Counted from the first letter of the stretch, positions 8,821 through 18,400 are shown. The stretch: 64,000 nt of DNA from Pseudomonadota bacterium (GCA_023423895.1 JAFAER010000090.1:62001-126000), one strand, 5' to 3'. Notes: a model not told the origin generated them from the letters alone. Program-made: numbers and translations.

Positions 8821-10014
8821 TCAGTCGACCGCACATGACGCGACGGCGTTGGCGGGCTCGTCGTCCGCCTCGCCGGTGTCCACCAGGTGAGGAACGAGCG
8901 CGCTCGCGAACATGAGCGAGGAGACGACGAGCGCCGCCCCGAGCGCGAGAGCTCGCCGTGGCGTGCGCTTTCCGACCGGGCTCGCGAGGCGCTTCGTGAC
9001 CGGCAGCGCGGCGGGCGCAGGCAATGTGACGCGCTCGTCGTCGGCCAGCGCGTCCGGCGCGGACGGGTTCGCGCGGAGGAGGAGGCGGGCGCGGTCACGC
9101 TCCACCGCGAGCTCTCCGTCGAACAGCTTCGCCAGCTCCGACGCGCTCGTCGCGTCGCCCGCGTTGCGTCGCCATGCGTCGAGCGCGTCGCGCATCTCGG
9201 CTGCCGTCGCGAAGCGCTGGACGCGGTACGGAGCCATCGCCCTTTCGCAGATGCGGATGAGCTCGTCGGGGACGTCGCGGGCGCGCTCGCGCGGGAACGG
9301 TGGGATCGCGCGGGCGAGCAGCCCGCGGAGAACGCTGGCCTCGTCGAGGCCGTCCCAGACGCGCTCGCCCAGCAGAAGCTCCCGAAGGAGAATGCCGGCC
9401 GCGAAGACGTCCGAGCGGCGATCGAGCGGCGCGTCACCGACGTGCTCCGGCGAGAGATAGTTGACCGAGCCCTTGACCATGCCCGGCTCGGTACGACGGC
9501 CGCGGTCGGCGCTCTTGGCGAGGCCGAAGTCGAGCAGCTTCACCTCGCCGCTGGTGGTCAAGAAGACGTTCCGCGCGCTGAGATCGCGGTGGACGATCCG
9601 GAGCGGCTTGCCCGTCTCATCGCGGAGCTCGTGAGCGTGATGCAGGCCGTCGAGGAGATCGCGCACGATCTTCACGGCGACGCCCACGGGCATCCGGCGA
9701 GGGGAGACGAGCTTCCGAGCGCGGTCGAGCGAGCAGCCGTGCAGGAGCTCGAGCACGATGAACCAACGCTCGCCGTCATGGTCGAGGTCGATCGTCTCGA
9801 CGATGTTCGGATGTGCGAGCCGGGCCGCGAGCCGCGCTTCGTCGAGGAACATCGCCCGGTGCTCGTCGTCGCGAGCGAGGTTCGGCAAGAGCTCCTTCAC
9901 CACGAAGTGCTTCACGAAGCCGCCGGGGCCGCGCATCTCCGCGAGCCACGCGATGGCCATGCCGCCGCGCGCGAGCTCGGCGACGAGACGGTATTTCCCG
10001 AGTCGCTCGTCCAT
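8821..10014 (-). CDS. membrane-anchored eukaryotic-type Ser/Thr protein kinase
   Basis: A 397-residue Hanks-type kinase. The kinase domain begins at residue 8 with a glycine-rich loop (ELARGGMA). Lys40 (FVVKELL) is the ATP-anchoring lysine, HRDLSARN at 142-149 is the catalytic loop, DFG at 162-164 binds magnesium, and SPEH replaces the usual APE motif. A linker of about 90 residues leads to one hydrophobic segment near residues 358-383, followed by a short extracytoplasmic tail with one Cys (VASCAVD). The kinase is therefore cytoplasmic and tethered by its C-terminus. Myxobacteria carry many such kinases. It is convergent with the unknown gene to the left and has its own promoter region; nothing in the sequence shows its target. 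Confidence 0.95.
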   Translation of the reverse strand: MDERLGKYRLVAELARGGMAIAWLAEMRGPGGFVKHFVVKELLPNLARDDEHRAMFLDEARLAARLAHPNIVETIDLDHDGERWFIVLELLHGCSLDRARKLVSPRRMPVGVAVKIVRDLLDGLHHAHELRDETGKPLRIVHRDLSARNVFLTTSGEVKLLDFGLAKSADRGRRTEPGMVKGSVNYLSPEHVGDAPLDRRSDVFAAGILLRELLLGERVWDGLDEASVLRGLLARAIPPFPRERARDVPDELIRICERAMAPYRVQRFATAAEMRDALDAWRRNAGDATSASELAKLFDGELAVERDRARLLLRANPSAPDALADDERVTLPAPAALPVTKRLASPVGKRTPRRALALGAALVVSSLMFASALVPHLVDTGEADDEPANAVASCAVD

Positions 10015-10144
10015 GATCGTTGGACGCGCGACCGCGCCGCGTATTCGCGCGGGGTGGCTTCGAGCGCGAGCGTAGCGCGCGACGTGGTCTCGCCTCGCCT
10101 CGAGCTCGACCGCTAGGTGGCCGCGCGGCGTGCGACAGCGCCGG

Positions 10145-10306
10145 TCAGAAGAGGACGGCGGTGCGCGTCGTCTTCGCGGCGCTCGGGTCGGCGCAATCGC
10201 TCAGGGTTTGGGGGACGGTGCGCGTCGCTCGTGAGTCGGTGAGCGCGCGCTGCGAGAGGAAGAGGGTGATGCATGCGAGGACGGCGACGAGGAGCTTCCG
10301 GAGCAC
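10145..10306 (-). CDS. short exported peptide, hypothetical
   Basis: A 53-residue reading frame from GTG with GGGGAA just upstream as a possible ribosome binding site. It begins VLRKLLVAVLACITLFLS, a plausible signal peptide or membrane anchor, followed by a polar tail with a single further Cys. It is in the same orientation as the SPFH gene 96 bp upstream. It could be chance in GC-rich DNA; the hydrophobic leader and the gap it fills are the only support. Confidence 0.4.
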   Translation of the reverse strand: MLRKLLVAVLACITLFLSQRALTDSRATRTVPQTLSDCADPSAAKTTRTAVLF

Positions 10307-10402
10307 TTTTCCCCGAACCTATCCATGTCGTCGCGAGAGGCCAAATCTCCGGCTGAACGAATCCGCACGAGTCGGACCGCTCAGCCGGAGCTGGGCTTCG
10401 TT

Positions 10403-11518
10403 TCACGTGTCGTCGACCTTCGCGCCCGGCTCGCGGAGCAGTCCGCGAGGGAGGAGCGAACCGAGGTTCTCGGCGCCGGTGACGACGTGGAGCTCCTTCA
10501 CCTTGGATGCGATCTCCTTCAGCGACTCGAGCTCCTTGAGTCGCAGCAGGATCGGCTGCTCGGCCATGACCTTCGCGGTGTTCGCGAGCGATCGCGTCGC
10601 CGCGGTCTCCTCGCGTCGGAGGATGACGTTGGCGGCCGCTTCCTTCTCGGCCTCGATGACCTTGTTGAGCAGCGTCTTCATCTCGCCCGGCAGGACGACG
10701 TCCTTCACGCCGACACGGTCGACGCGGACGCCGAAGCGCCGTGCCTTGTCGATGGCGTCCTCTTCGAGGAACCGCGTCATCGCGTCGCGACCCGAAAGCA
10801 GGTCGTCGAGCGTCACGCTCGCGAGGAACTGGCGGGCAGCGAGCTGCACGACCAGGTAGAGCGCGTCGCGGATGCTCGTCACCGCGCCGACGGCGAGCGC
10901 CGGGTCCACGATCGCGTATTCGATCGTCAGGGACAGCCGGAGCGTGACCTTGTCGCGCGTCATGAGCTCCTGACCCGCGATCGTGAGCTGGCTGGCGCGG
11001 AGGTCCTGCTTGTCGACGACGACCGGCGACTCGCGCGTCGACCAGAACGTGTACCGGCCGGGGGCGAGCGTGCGCGCGAGCCGGCCCTGCACGTAGAGGA
11101 GACCGCGCTCGTGCTCGAGCACCGTCGTATCGACGTAGGCGTGCGCCGGGATGACCGACGCGAGCTCGGCCGTGAGCTCGGGCATCTCCTCGTGGACGGA
11201 GAACACCTGCACGCGGACCGTGTCGTCCACGAGCCAGTAGCGGTGCGTTCCCGGCAGGAGGAACATCTTCGGCCGGCCGTCGTGCCAGAGCACGGCGCGC
11301 TCGGACGAGCCGAGGGTGATCTCGTCGTACCAGTCGTCCGGGAGCGCGGCGCGGAGCTCGGCCGGCATTTCGAAGACGAGCGGCGACGTCGACCAGCGAC
11401 GGACGGAAAGAGAGAAGCCCCAGACCCAGTGACGGCCGGGGCCAAGCGCACGGACGGGCAAGCCGTCGCGAACGACGACCGCGCGCTCGTGCAGATCGAC
11501 ATGAACCAAGAGGAGCAC
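10403..11518 (-). CDS. SPFH/Band 7 (slipin/stomatin-like) protein
   Basis: A 371-residue protein of the SPFH/prohibitin superfamily, which forms oligomeric membrane-associated scaffolds. The N-terminal part contains VRDGLPVRALGPGRHWVW and repeated GTHRYWL/GRYTFWST-type turns. The Band 7 core follows (ELMTRDKVTLRLSLTIEYAI, VDRVGVKDVVLPGEMKTLL), and then the typical helical region with EAEKEAAANVILRREE. The first residues (VLLLVHVDLHERAV) are only weakly hydrophobic, so it may bind the membrane peripherally. I chose GTG 11518 because GGAGG lies 10 nt upstream. An in-frame TTG at 11587 would add 23 residues of low quality. It sits alone between the kinase and the tRNA-like spacer. Confidence 0.88.
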   Translation of the reverse strand: MLLLVHVDLHERAVVVRDGLPVRALGPGRHWVWGFSLSVRRWSTSPLVFEMPAELRAALPDDWYDEITLGSSERAVLWHDGRPKMFLLPGTHRYWLVDDTVRVQVFSVHEEMPELTAELASVIPAHAYVDTTVLEHERGLLYVQGRLARTLAPGRYTFWSTRESPVVVDKQDLRASQLTIAGQELMTRDKVTLRLSLTIEYAIVDPALAVGAVTSIRDALYLVVQLAARQFLASVTLDDLLSGRDAMTRFLEEDAIDKARRFGVRVDRVGVKDVVLPGEMKTLLNKVIEAEKEAAANVILRREETAATRSLANTAKVMAEQPILLRLKELESLKEIASKVKELHVVTGAENLGSLLPRGLLREPGAKVDDT

Positions 11519-11872
11519 GAGACTCGAGCCTCCATTCGCCGGTACCGCCGGCACGCGGGCGACGGCGCGCTCGGAGGCGCCGCGCAAGAAGGGATGGGTG
11601 AAGCGTCGGAGAGAGAAGATCTCGCCGGAGGAGCGATCCGTGCCGTGACGACCTCGAAGCGGTCACGGCAGACGAGCAATCACGTCGCACGATCCAGGGG
11701 CGAACGCCGGGGCTCGCGCGGTGGTCTTCGAGGGACGACCGCGGAGCTGCAAACGTGGCGCCTGGCACGCGGGACGCGACGGCCTCTCGCTCGAGCGCGC
11801 GCTCGCGGGGTACGCGAACGTTCGCCCTTCGCGAGAAAGGACGCTTCCTCCGGCGAGCTCTTGGGTTGTGGA

Positions 11873-11915
11873 ACAGGTTGACGGCCTGGTGCTCTGCCAA
11901 CTGAGCTACGGGGCC
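11873..11915 (-). tRNA. tRNA-like 5-prime half (acceptor strand, D-arm, anticodon-arm-like hairpin), incomplete
   Basis: On the minus strand: GGCCCCG (acceptor), TA, D-stem GCTC with loop AGTTGGCA and GAGC, then A26 and a hairpin CCAGG/CCTG with 7-nt loop CCGTCAA. The position of the anticodon would be GTC (Asp), but residue 33 is C instead of the universal U. No T-arm or 3-prime acceptor strand follows. The matching 3-prime half lies upstream on the same strand at 11970-12005. This is either a degenerate tRNA or part of a permuted gene. Confidence 0.4.
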
Positions 11916-11968
11916 TGGTGTTTCGTGACATGCGAGACATGCGTGACACGTCTCGGCGACACGTGAGG

Positions 11969-12005
11969 CGGCCCCGGTGGGAATCGAACCCACGACATCC
12001 TGGAT
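11969..12005 (-). tRNA. tRNA-like 3-prime half (T-arm and 3-prime acceptor strand), incomplete
   Basis: On the minus strand: a perfect T-arm (GTGGG TTCGATT CCCAC) is directly followed by CGGGGCC, which is fully complementary to the GGCCCCG acceptor strand found 53 nt further downstream. No D-arm or canonical anticodon arm precedes it, and no CCA is encoded. The pair of fragments therefore sits in the order 3-prime half, spacer, 5-prime half. Confidence 0.4.
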
Positions 12006-12097
12006 GGCACGAATGCGGTCGCGCCGACCGGCACCAGCAAGCGCGCAAGGACGGAGACGCACGTGCGGACGCCGCTCGGAGACGGCAATCGCGCATG

Positions 12098-12116
12098 GCT
12101 CTCTTCATAGGAGAGC
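12098..12116. other. anticodon-arm-like hairpin
   Basis: A perfect 6-bp stem GCTCTC/GAGAGC closes a 7-nt loop. The loop reads TTCATAG on the plus strand and CTATGAA on the minus strand. Either strand has T at the position of U33, so it looks like a detached anticodon arm within the tRNA-like region. It could equally be a simple hairpin. Confidence 0.25.
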
Positions 12117-12158
12117 TGCCACACATGCTTCCGAGCAGCGCGCCGGCGTTGTCCCGAC

Positions 12159-12208
12159 GTGCCTCGTGGGAATCGAACCCGCGGTGCCAAGTGGGGAGTT
12201 GCACCCCA
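12159..12208 (-). tRNA. second tRNA-like 3-prime segment (anticodon-arm-like stem plus T-arm), incomplete
   Basis: On the minus strand: a 5-bp stem TGGGG/CCCCA with loop TGCAACT, then 9 nt, then a T-arm GCGGG TTCGATT CCCAC with one C-A mismatch, then GAGGCAC. No GTGCCTC partner strand or D-arm lies upstream, so I cannot build a cloverleaf. It is probably a degenerate tRNA. Confidence 0.3.
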
Positions 12209-12270
12209 TGCTCAGCCGAGGCTGATCGCCCGGCCTCGGCGGCCCCCTTCATCGGGGCGTCTTGGCGTCG

Positions 12271-12293
12271 GTCCCGAACGAGACGTTCGGGAC
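12271..12293. repeat. perfect 10-bp inverted repeat (hairpin, 3-nt loop)
   Basis: GTCCCGAACG and CGTTCGGGAC flank AGA. It lies 160 bp before the first gene of the FtsH-MoxR operon and just upstream of the tRNA-like fragments on the minus strand. It could be a terminator stem, although no T-tract follows, or an operator site for the operon. Confidence 0.5.
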
Positions 12294-12453
12294 GGCGGCG
12301 CTCAACCTGGGCGCTCACCCCGCATCACGCAAGGGGCCGACCGTGATTTCTTCTGCTCACGACGCGACCGTGACCTGCGCTTGCGGGCGGGCGCCGGGTC
12401 GGAAATGATGTCGCCCGCTCGAAGGGCCGAGCACTCCAGGCAGGAAAGTCGAA

Positions 12454-13017
12454 GTGAGCCGAGCGTACCGCGTCACAGTGAAGGGATCCGTCCACCGCGT
12501 CGTCCACGTGGAGGACGGCGTGTGCACGAGCCTCGAGCTGCTCCCCATCCTGCCGCCGGAGCGCACGGGGGAGATCCTCGGCTCCGAGCTCGCGCGACGC
12601 GGCTTCTCCCTTGCCGACGGCGTCGCGCGTCGCGTCGAAGAGGACGGCGTGGTCATCGAGCTCGACGTGAAGACCGGAGCCGTCACGGTGAAGGCCGAGG
12701 CGAGCGCGGCGATCGCGATCGAGAAGCAGCGGACCGAGCGCGTCATCGAGGAGGCGCTCGAGGCCGGGACCCGGGCGGTGCAGGAGCGGGTCGACCTCGA
12801 CGTCGCCCGCGATGCTGCCGCTGCCGAGGAGAAGGCGAGGGGCGAGGTCGCGGAGAAGCTCGAGAAGAAGCTCGGCGACCTACGAAAGGAGCTCGACTCG
12901 GTCACCACACGCGTCACGGCCGAGGCGCTCAAGGAGAAGGCGCGCACGCTCGGTGAGATCGAGGAGCTGCACGAGGACTCCGAGACCGGGGAGCTGACGA
13001 TCAAGGTGCGGCTGTGA
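12454..13017 (+). CDS. small accessory protein of FtsH-vWA-MoxR ternary system, unknown function
   Basis: A 187-residue protein from GTG, first gene of the operon. The N-terminal 90 residues (YRVTVKGSVHRVVHVEDG, FSLADGVARRVEEDGVVIEL) read as a compact beta-rich domain. A charged helical region of about 70 residues (EKARGEVAEKLEKKLGDLRK) then suggests a coiled coil, and the C-terminus ends in a short beta hairpin (EDSETGELTIKVRL). It resembles the small DUF1257-type partners that travel with DUF2997-like proteins and FtsH-like ATPases, but I cannot verify the family. GTGA overlap couples it to the FtsH-like gene, so it probably binds or adapts that protease. Confidence 0.85.
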   Translation: MSRAYRVTVKGSVHRVVHVEDGVCTSLELLPILPPERTGEILGSELARRGFSLADGVARRVEEDGVVIELDVKTGAVTVKAEASAAIAIEKQRTERVIEEALEAGTRAVQERVDLDVARDAAAAEEKARGEVAEKLEKKLGDLRKELDSVTTRVTAEALKEKARTLGEIEELHEDSETGELTIKVRL

Positions 13018-15182
13018 CCGCAGCGCCGGTCTCGGATCCCCGCTTCGTTCCGGAAGCGGAGCTGCCGCTCGACATCAACGCCGGGGCGGCCCTGGAGGCG
13101 GCGTACCCGCAGGAGCTGGCGCGCGTCGAGCAGGCACTCCTCGCGCGTCTCCCCGCGATGGTGGAGTGCGACAAGGAGCTCGTTCCGTACTTCTACGCGG
13201 CGATCCGCAATCGTCTGAAGAGGCGCGACATGCTCTGCGCCTATCTCGACGGTCGGCCTGCCCCCAACGCGGCGCCCGAGGCGATGCCGCAGGGCGTGAT
13301 CGGCACGATGATCTCGCAGCTGCGCGACGCGGTCCGAGGCCCTGTCGGCGAACGCGTCGTCGTGCTGCCGCATCTCGATCTGCTGACGTCTTCGTCGGGC
13401 GGGCTCACCGCCGAGGCGCGCGAGGTGATCCCGCTCCTGTACGAGAACCCGCAGGTCCTCTGGCTCGGGTTCAAGGACCCGTCGTTCGCAGTGCCGAAGG
13501 TGATTCACAACCTCTTCGCGCACCACGAGAGCATCCTCGGCGTCGGGCGCGAGCGGCTCCGTCATCTCGTCACGCAGAAGGAAGCCCGCAAGCTCGGTCG
13601 CGGGTTCGACCCGTACGAGCTCTACAAGTATGTCTCCGGGGTGAACGCGATCCGTCTCCGGCGCCTGCTGTCCGCGCTGAGCGGCATCGACTACCCGGAG
13701 GACGCGCGTCCGGCGTACGCCCAGCTCCGCAAAGCGACGCTGCAGAGCTCCTTCGAGATGCCGGACGTCGATCTCGAAGACGACATCGGCGGCTACACCA
13801 AAGTGAAGACGCGCCTGCGGAGCGAGATCCTCGACATCCTCGCGCGCAAGGCGACGCTCTCGGACCCCGACGCGATCAAGCGCATCGAGGGCCTGGTCCC
13901 GCGCGGGATGATCCTCTGGGGGCCGCCCGGCACCGGCAAGACGCTGTTCGCGAAGGCGATGGCGACGGCGCTCGGCGCGGCGGTGATCGTCGTGAGCGGC
14001 CCGGAGCTGAAGAGCAAATGGGTCGGTGAGAGCGAAGAGAACCTGCGGCAGGTGTTCCTCAAGGCACGCCAGAGCGCGCCGAGCATCATCGTCTTCGACG
14101 AGATCGACGCATTCGCGGCCGCACGCGGGACGTTCACTGGCTCCGGCGTCGAGCACTCGATGGTCAACCAGCTCCTCACCGAGATGGACGGCTTCCGCAA
14201 GGAGGAGCTCGTCTTCGTCGTCGGGACGACGAACTTCGTCGAGTCCCTCGATCGTGCGCTGCTCCGCCCGGGGCGTTTCGAGTTCCACCTCCACATCCCG
14301 TACCCGGACGCGGACGATCGACGCGCCATCCTAGGCATCCACGATCGGAAGCTCGGGCTCCAGATGAGCGAGCGCGCGATCGAATACGCCGTGAAGCGGA
14401 CCGGCGATCTCGTCGAGGGCACCGACTCGCGGTACTCAGGCGATCACATCCAGGCGCTCTGCCGGCAGATCGCGCGCGCCCGTCTGCGGGACGGCCGCTC
14501 CGACGCGACCAAGGTGCCCGACGTGGAGCTGGCGCTCTCGGCGTATCTCGAGCGACCGGAGCTGACGAAGGCCGAGGAGCGCGTGGTCGCGACGCACGAG
14601 GCCGGCCATGCGGTCTGCGCGCTCTTCTGTGAACACGCGCCCCCGATCGATCGCATCTCGATCCGGGGTGACCTCGCCGGGGCGCTCGGCTTCGTCCAGT
14701 ACGCCGACCCTGCGCATCGTTACGTGACGACGCGGGGGCAGATGCTCGACAGCATCTGTGTCCTCATGGGCGGGCGAGAGGCCGAGGCGCTCCTGCTCGA
14801 TGACCTGTCGATCGGCTCGGGGCACGATCTCGAGCGCGCGACGGTGCTCGCACGCGCGCTCGTCGAGGAGCTCGGTATGGGCGGCGAGGGCGTTGGCGTG
14901 CGCCGCTATGCGCCCGCCGCGCATGACGTCAACGAACGGAGATCGTCCGATGCTTCACTCGAGGCGATCGACAGGGCCGTCCTCGCGCTGCTGGAAGCGC
15001 AGCGGCAGCGCGCCCAGACCATCTTGAAGGAGCAGAAGGCGCTCGTCGCGGCGCTCCGCGATCTGCTGATCGAGAAGAAGGTGCTCGACAGGGAGGCCTT
15101 CGCCGATCTGCTTCCGGCGCAGGTGAACGAGGTGAGCAAGCGGCTCGCGACGAAGGACGCTCAGGAGAACGCGAATGGCTAG
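13014..15182 (+). CDS. FtsH-like AAA+ zinc metalloprotease, soluble form
   Basis: A 722-residue ATP-dependent protease. About 260 N-terminal residues replace the usual two membrane helices of FtsH and contain no hydrophobic segment, so it is probably cytosolic. The AAA+ module has Walker A GPPGTGKT near residue 303, Walker B IIVFDEIDAFAA and the arginine-finger region LLRPGRFEF. The M41 peptidase has HEAGH at 528-532 and the third zinc ligand Asp in SGHDLERAT near 604, so it looks catalytically intact. The gene overlaps its upstream partner by GTGA and the next gene by 8 nt. In FVM-type ternary systems such a protein works with MoxR and vWA proteins, both of which lie downstream here. The substrate is unknown. 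Confidence 0.95.
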   Translation: MTAAPVSDPRFVPEAELPLDINAGAALEAAYPQELARVEQALLARLPAMVECDKELVPYFYAAIRNRLKRRDMLCAYLDGRPAPNAAPEAMPQGVIGTMISQLRDAVRGPVGERVVVLPHLDLLTSSSGGLTAEAREVIPLLYENPQVLWLGFKDPSFAVPKVIHNLFAHHESILGVGRERLRHLVTQKEARKLGRGFDPYELYKYVSGVNAIRLRRLLSALSGIDYPEDARPAYAQLRKATLQSSFEMPDVDLEDDIGGYTKVKTRLRSEILDILARKATLSDPDAIKRIEGLVPRGMILWGPPGTGKTLFAKAMATALGAAVIVVSGPELKSKWVGESEENLRQVFLKARQSAPSIIVFDEIDAFAAARGTFTGSGVEHSMVNQLLTEMDGFRKEELVFVVGTTNFVESLDRALLRPGRFEFHLHIPYPDADDRRAILGIHDRKLGLQMSERAIEYAVKRTGDLVEGTDSRYSGDHIQALCRQIARARLRDGRSDATKVPDVELALSAYLERPELTKAEERVVATHEAGHAVCALFCEHAPPIDRISIRGDLAGALGFVQYADPAHRYVTTRGQMLDSICVLMGGREAEALLLDDLSIGSGHDLERATVLARALVEELGMGGEGVGVRRYAPAAHDVNERRSSDASLEAIDRAVLALLEAQRQRAQTILKEQKALVAALRDLLIEKKVLDREAFADLLPAQVNEVSKRLATKDAQENANG

Positions 15183-15438
15183 CACGGCAACGCTCAAGCT
15201 CTCCGTCGACCCGACGACGGGCAAGCGGACCATCACGATCTCGTACACGAGCGATGCCGATGCGCTGCCGCACGAGCACGAAGAGGCGCACCGCGAGATC
15301 GTGGAGAAGCTCTTCGAAGGGGGCATCGCGAAGCCGGGCGACACGATCGTCGTCGAGCGCGAAGGCGGCGGCCAGGCGCCCAACGTACAGCAGGCCGAAG
15401 AGCAGGCTGAACGTGAGGCGTCACGCCAGGGCGGTTGA
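15175..15438 (+). CDS. small DUF2997-like protein
   Basis: An 87-residue protein overlapping the FtsH-like gene by 8 nt. The first 60 residues (LKLSVDPTTGKRTITISY, then EEAHREIVEKLFEGG) follow the beta-hairpin-then-helix pattern of DUF2997, a family found beside DUF1257/Ycf35 genes. The tail is Gln/Ala/Glu-rich. It has no catalytic residues that I can see, and size and position suggest an adaptor or a substrate of the neighbouring protease. Family assignment is by eye only. Confidence 0.8.
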   Translation: MASTATLKLSVDPTTGKRTITISYTSDADALPHEHEEAHREIVEKLFEGGIAKPGDTIVVEREGGGQAPNVQQAEEQAEREASRQGG

Positions 15439-15445
15439 GCAGCCT

Positions 15446-18400
15446 GTGAGCGTGCTTCGATTCGAGAGCGAGGAGGCTCTCCGCTTCAGCATCACTGCCG
15501 GGCTCGTGCCGGAGAGCGTGCTCGCCGGCGCAGCGCGCACGTGGCGGGACGCCGACCGCGGGATCGTCATCGCGACGGAGGCTGCCGTGCCGGCGGACAC
15601 GATGAAGAAGCTCGTGGCCGCAGGCGTCGCACGACTCCCGGCGACCGCACGCTCCGATGCGGCGCGCGCGGTGCGCTGCTGGGCCGAAGCGCTGGGGCTC
15701 GTGCGCACGCGTGATGTGGAGCAGGACATCGGGCAGGTGCTCTTCCTCGTGCCGGAAGGAGCGGCGCTCGTCGACCTCGCCGGCGAGCTGCTGCGCCTCG
15801 GGTGTGATCGGCTCGAATGGCGGACGACACATGCCGGTCACCTCCTGCGGGCGGCATCGCCGCCTTACTACTCGCTGCTGCACGCCATGGACGCGACGAA
15901 CGGGATCCGGGCGTACGTGCCCGCTCCGAGGGGGCAGGACCGGGTCTGGGTCGAGGTCGGCTACGAACATCCGCTCGCGCATTTTTCGAAGCCGGCCGCA
16001 GGACACGTGCTGCTCATTTCGAACGGACGGGACGCCGCGTCGTTCTCGGTGCTGGCGGACGGCGCATTCGAGGACATCTACACGCTCGTCGACCTGCACG
16101 TTCCCGGGGGAGAAGGGGCAGGTCGCGCTCACGAGCTCGTCGATGCGCCCCCGCGGCTGAGCGTGACGCTGCGACTCGCGCGGGCGGCCTCCACGGAGGC
16201 GCCGCTGCTGTGGGTTCTCCGCGAGGAGGCCATCGCGAAGGTCGAGCGTCTGCTGGCGTCGCTCCCCGAAGAGGTCGCGCGAGGGCTGCTCTTCTCGCCA
16301 TGCCGCGACGGTGACACGACGATCGTCGTCTTGCGCTCGCGTCCGGGGACGCGCTTGGTCGTGGACCTCGACGGCGAGGCGTACCGGGCCCACCCGTCGA
16401 TCGTGAACCTGTTCATGCCGTGCGACGCGACGCTGGAGCCGCCGCTCAGGCGCGAGCGCGTGCGCGAGCTGCTGGCGCCCGACGCTGATGAGGTCGTGTG
16501 GCTCCGTCCGACCGGTGGCGGCGGGTTCCTTGTCGAGCGCTCGCCCGAGTCGGCGTTCCTGCCGCTCTCCGATTGGGTCGAATACGTGATCGACACGAAC
16601 GCCCCCGTGCTCGTGCCGTGGGTGAAGTCGTGCACGTTCGACTTCGAGAGCTTCGTGGGCGTCGAGGCTCTTCCCACGGAGCGCGGGCGCGACGCGGAGG
16701 GAAAGGAGTCGCGCGGGCGCGACGCAGAGGGAACGGCGGGACGTGGGCGCGACGAGCCCCCTCGGCGCCGGACCCGTCGGGCCGCAAAGGACCCTGCGCC
16801 GCGTTCCGTCGCCGCGACACCTGCGCGCTCGACGCAGGAGCGCGCGACGATCGAGGCTGTACCCATCGACGCGAGCCAGGTCGCCCTCGATCTCGCCGCG
16901 ACCGAGAAGGCATTCATCGCGCTCGATGCACCCGCAGACGATCCCATGCGGTCGGAGCTGTGGGCGCGCATGGCCTCGCTGAACGCGCAGCTCCAGCGCA
17001 AGGACGACGCGGCGCTCTGCTGGGCACACATCGTCTGGGAGCTTGCTCCGCCGGACGGCGACGGCGGACGGGCGGCGAAGGAGGCCTGGCTCGCGGCAGA
17101 GAAGGCCGTCTCGCACGTGTCGACTGCGAAGACGCTCCTTGCGCTCGACGAACCGTCGCGCGACCACGTGCGCGCGCTCGCGGTCATGTTGCTCTCCGAC
17201 GCGGACCCGGACCTTCGTGATCTCGCGCACGAGGCTACGCTCTGGCTCGATCGGCACGACGCCCATCTCGACGTGCGGACCGCCTGGCTGGCGCGTGTGG
17301 CGGTCTCGCGACTCGTCGGAGGAGATCGCCTCGGGCTTGCGCGGGCGCGGGACCGGATCTTGTCGAAAATCCATGCGGGACTGTCGCTCGCGCGTGACAT
17401 CCCTTCGTTCATGCGTCGTGCCGGCGCGAGCCGCGACGCCGCACAAGTGGAGCTCATCGCCGGAAAGCTCGACGCGCTCGTCGACCTTTTCGACACGACA
17501 CGGCGCAAGCGATCCGCAACGGAGGCCGACCCGAAGCTGACGGGCGCGTACGTGCGCTTCATCGTCGCGTACGCTGCCGCTCGCCTCGGGCGGACGGAGC
17601 GCGCAGCGCAGCTCCGCGACACTGCGCTGGCGGCGCTTCCGAAGGGCGACGCGATCCACGATGTGCTGTCGCGGGCGTACGTCGCGCGGATCGCTCAGGC
17701 ACTCGAAGGGCTGCCCGTCGCGATGCCGCTGCCCGGCGAGGTGTCGGCGTCGCTGAACGGGCTCACGAAGCTCGATCGCTACAAGGTCGATCGCGTCCGC
17801 CAGTCCTCGAAGGTGCTCGAGCCGCACGAGCGCCTCGACCCGATAGCGGCCTTCCAGCGCGGCGAGGCGGATCCCCGAGGGCCCGAGTTCGCCGATCTCC
17901 GCGGCGCTTCCGAGCCGTCCGTCATCGAGAAGGGCGCCGCCGGCATCGTGGCGAAGGCGCAGGCGAGCGGTCCGGAGGAGCGGGCACGACTCTACGACGG
18001 CGTGATGGACTTCTTCCCCGCCATCGCTCATGAGCGCGCCCTCGGGCACCTCGAGACGATCCTCGGCAACGTGGAGGACGTCGTCGTGCATCGACGCGTG
18101 CAGTTGCTCGAGAAGGTGTTGATGCTCGCCGGACACCTCGGTGACGAGCCGCTGGCCCGCAAGGTCTTTGCGGTCCTCGAGTCGCTCGTGCGCGGCGTCG
18201 GACCGGACGGCGCTGCGGAGATGGCTCCGCTTGCGTCGGGCATGTTGCGCACGCTACGGCGCTTCGGGCTCCGCGACGAAGGCCAGCGCCTGCTGGGCGC
18301 GCTGCAGGCAGCTGCGAGAGGCAAGGGGGCGCCGCATCTCGTCGCGCGCCTCCACACGGCGGCGGCGCTCGCATTCCTCGGAGAGATGGAGCGCGCGCGG

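Larger units (their letters stand above)
11519..12453. other. 0.93 kb spacer with tRNA-like fragments and hairpins
   Basis: No convincing protein gene lies here; the open frames are Arg-rich translations of structured DNA. The left 350 bp shows nothing I can name. From 11873 to 12293 it holds tRNA-like arms, all in minus orientation, and a perfect 10-bp inverted repeat. The right end contains the untranslated leader of the FtsH-type operon. Confidence 0.7.

Noticed and set aside
11873..12005. A two-piece (permuted) tmRNA gene
   Set aside because: A tmRNA tRNA-like domain lacks a canonical D-stem and has Ala identity features; here the D-arm is canonical and no tag-coding frame is evident in the 53-nt spacer.
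15233..18136. A 967-residue minus-strand frame opposite the large repeat protein
   Set aside because: Motif-free Arg/His-rich mirror translation; the plus strand carries the operon with coupled starts.
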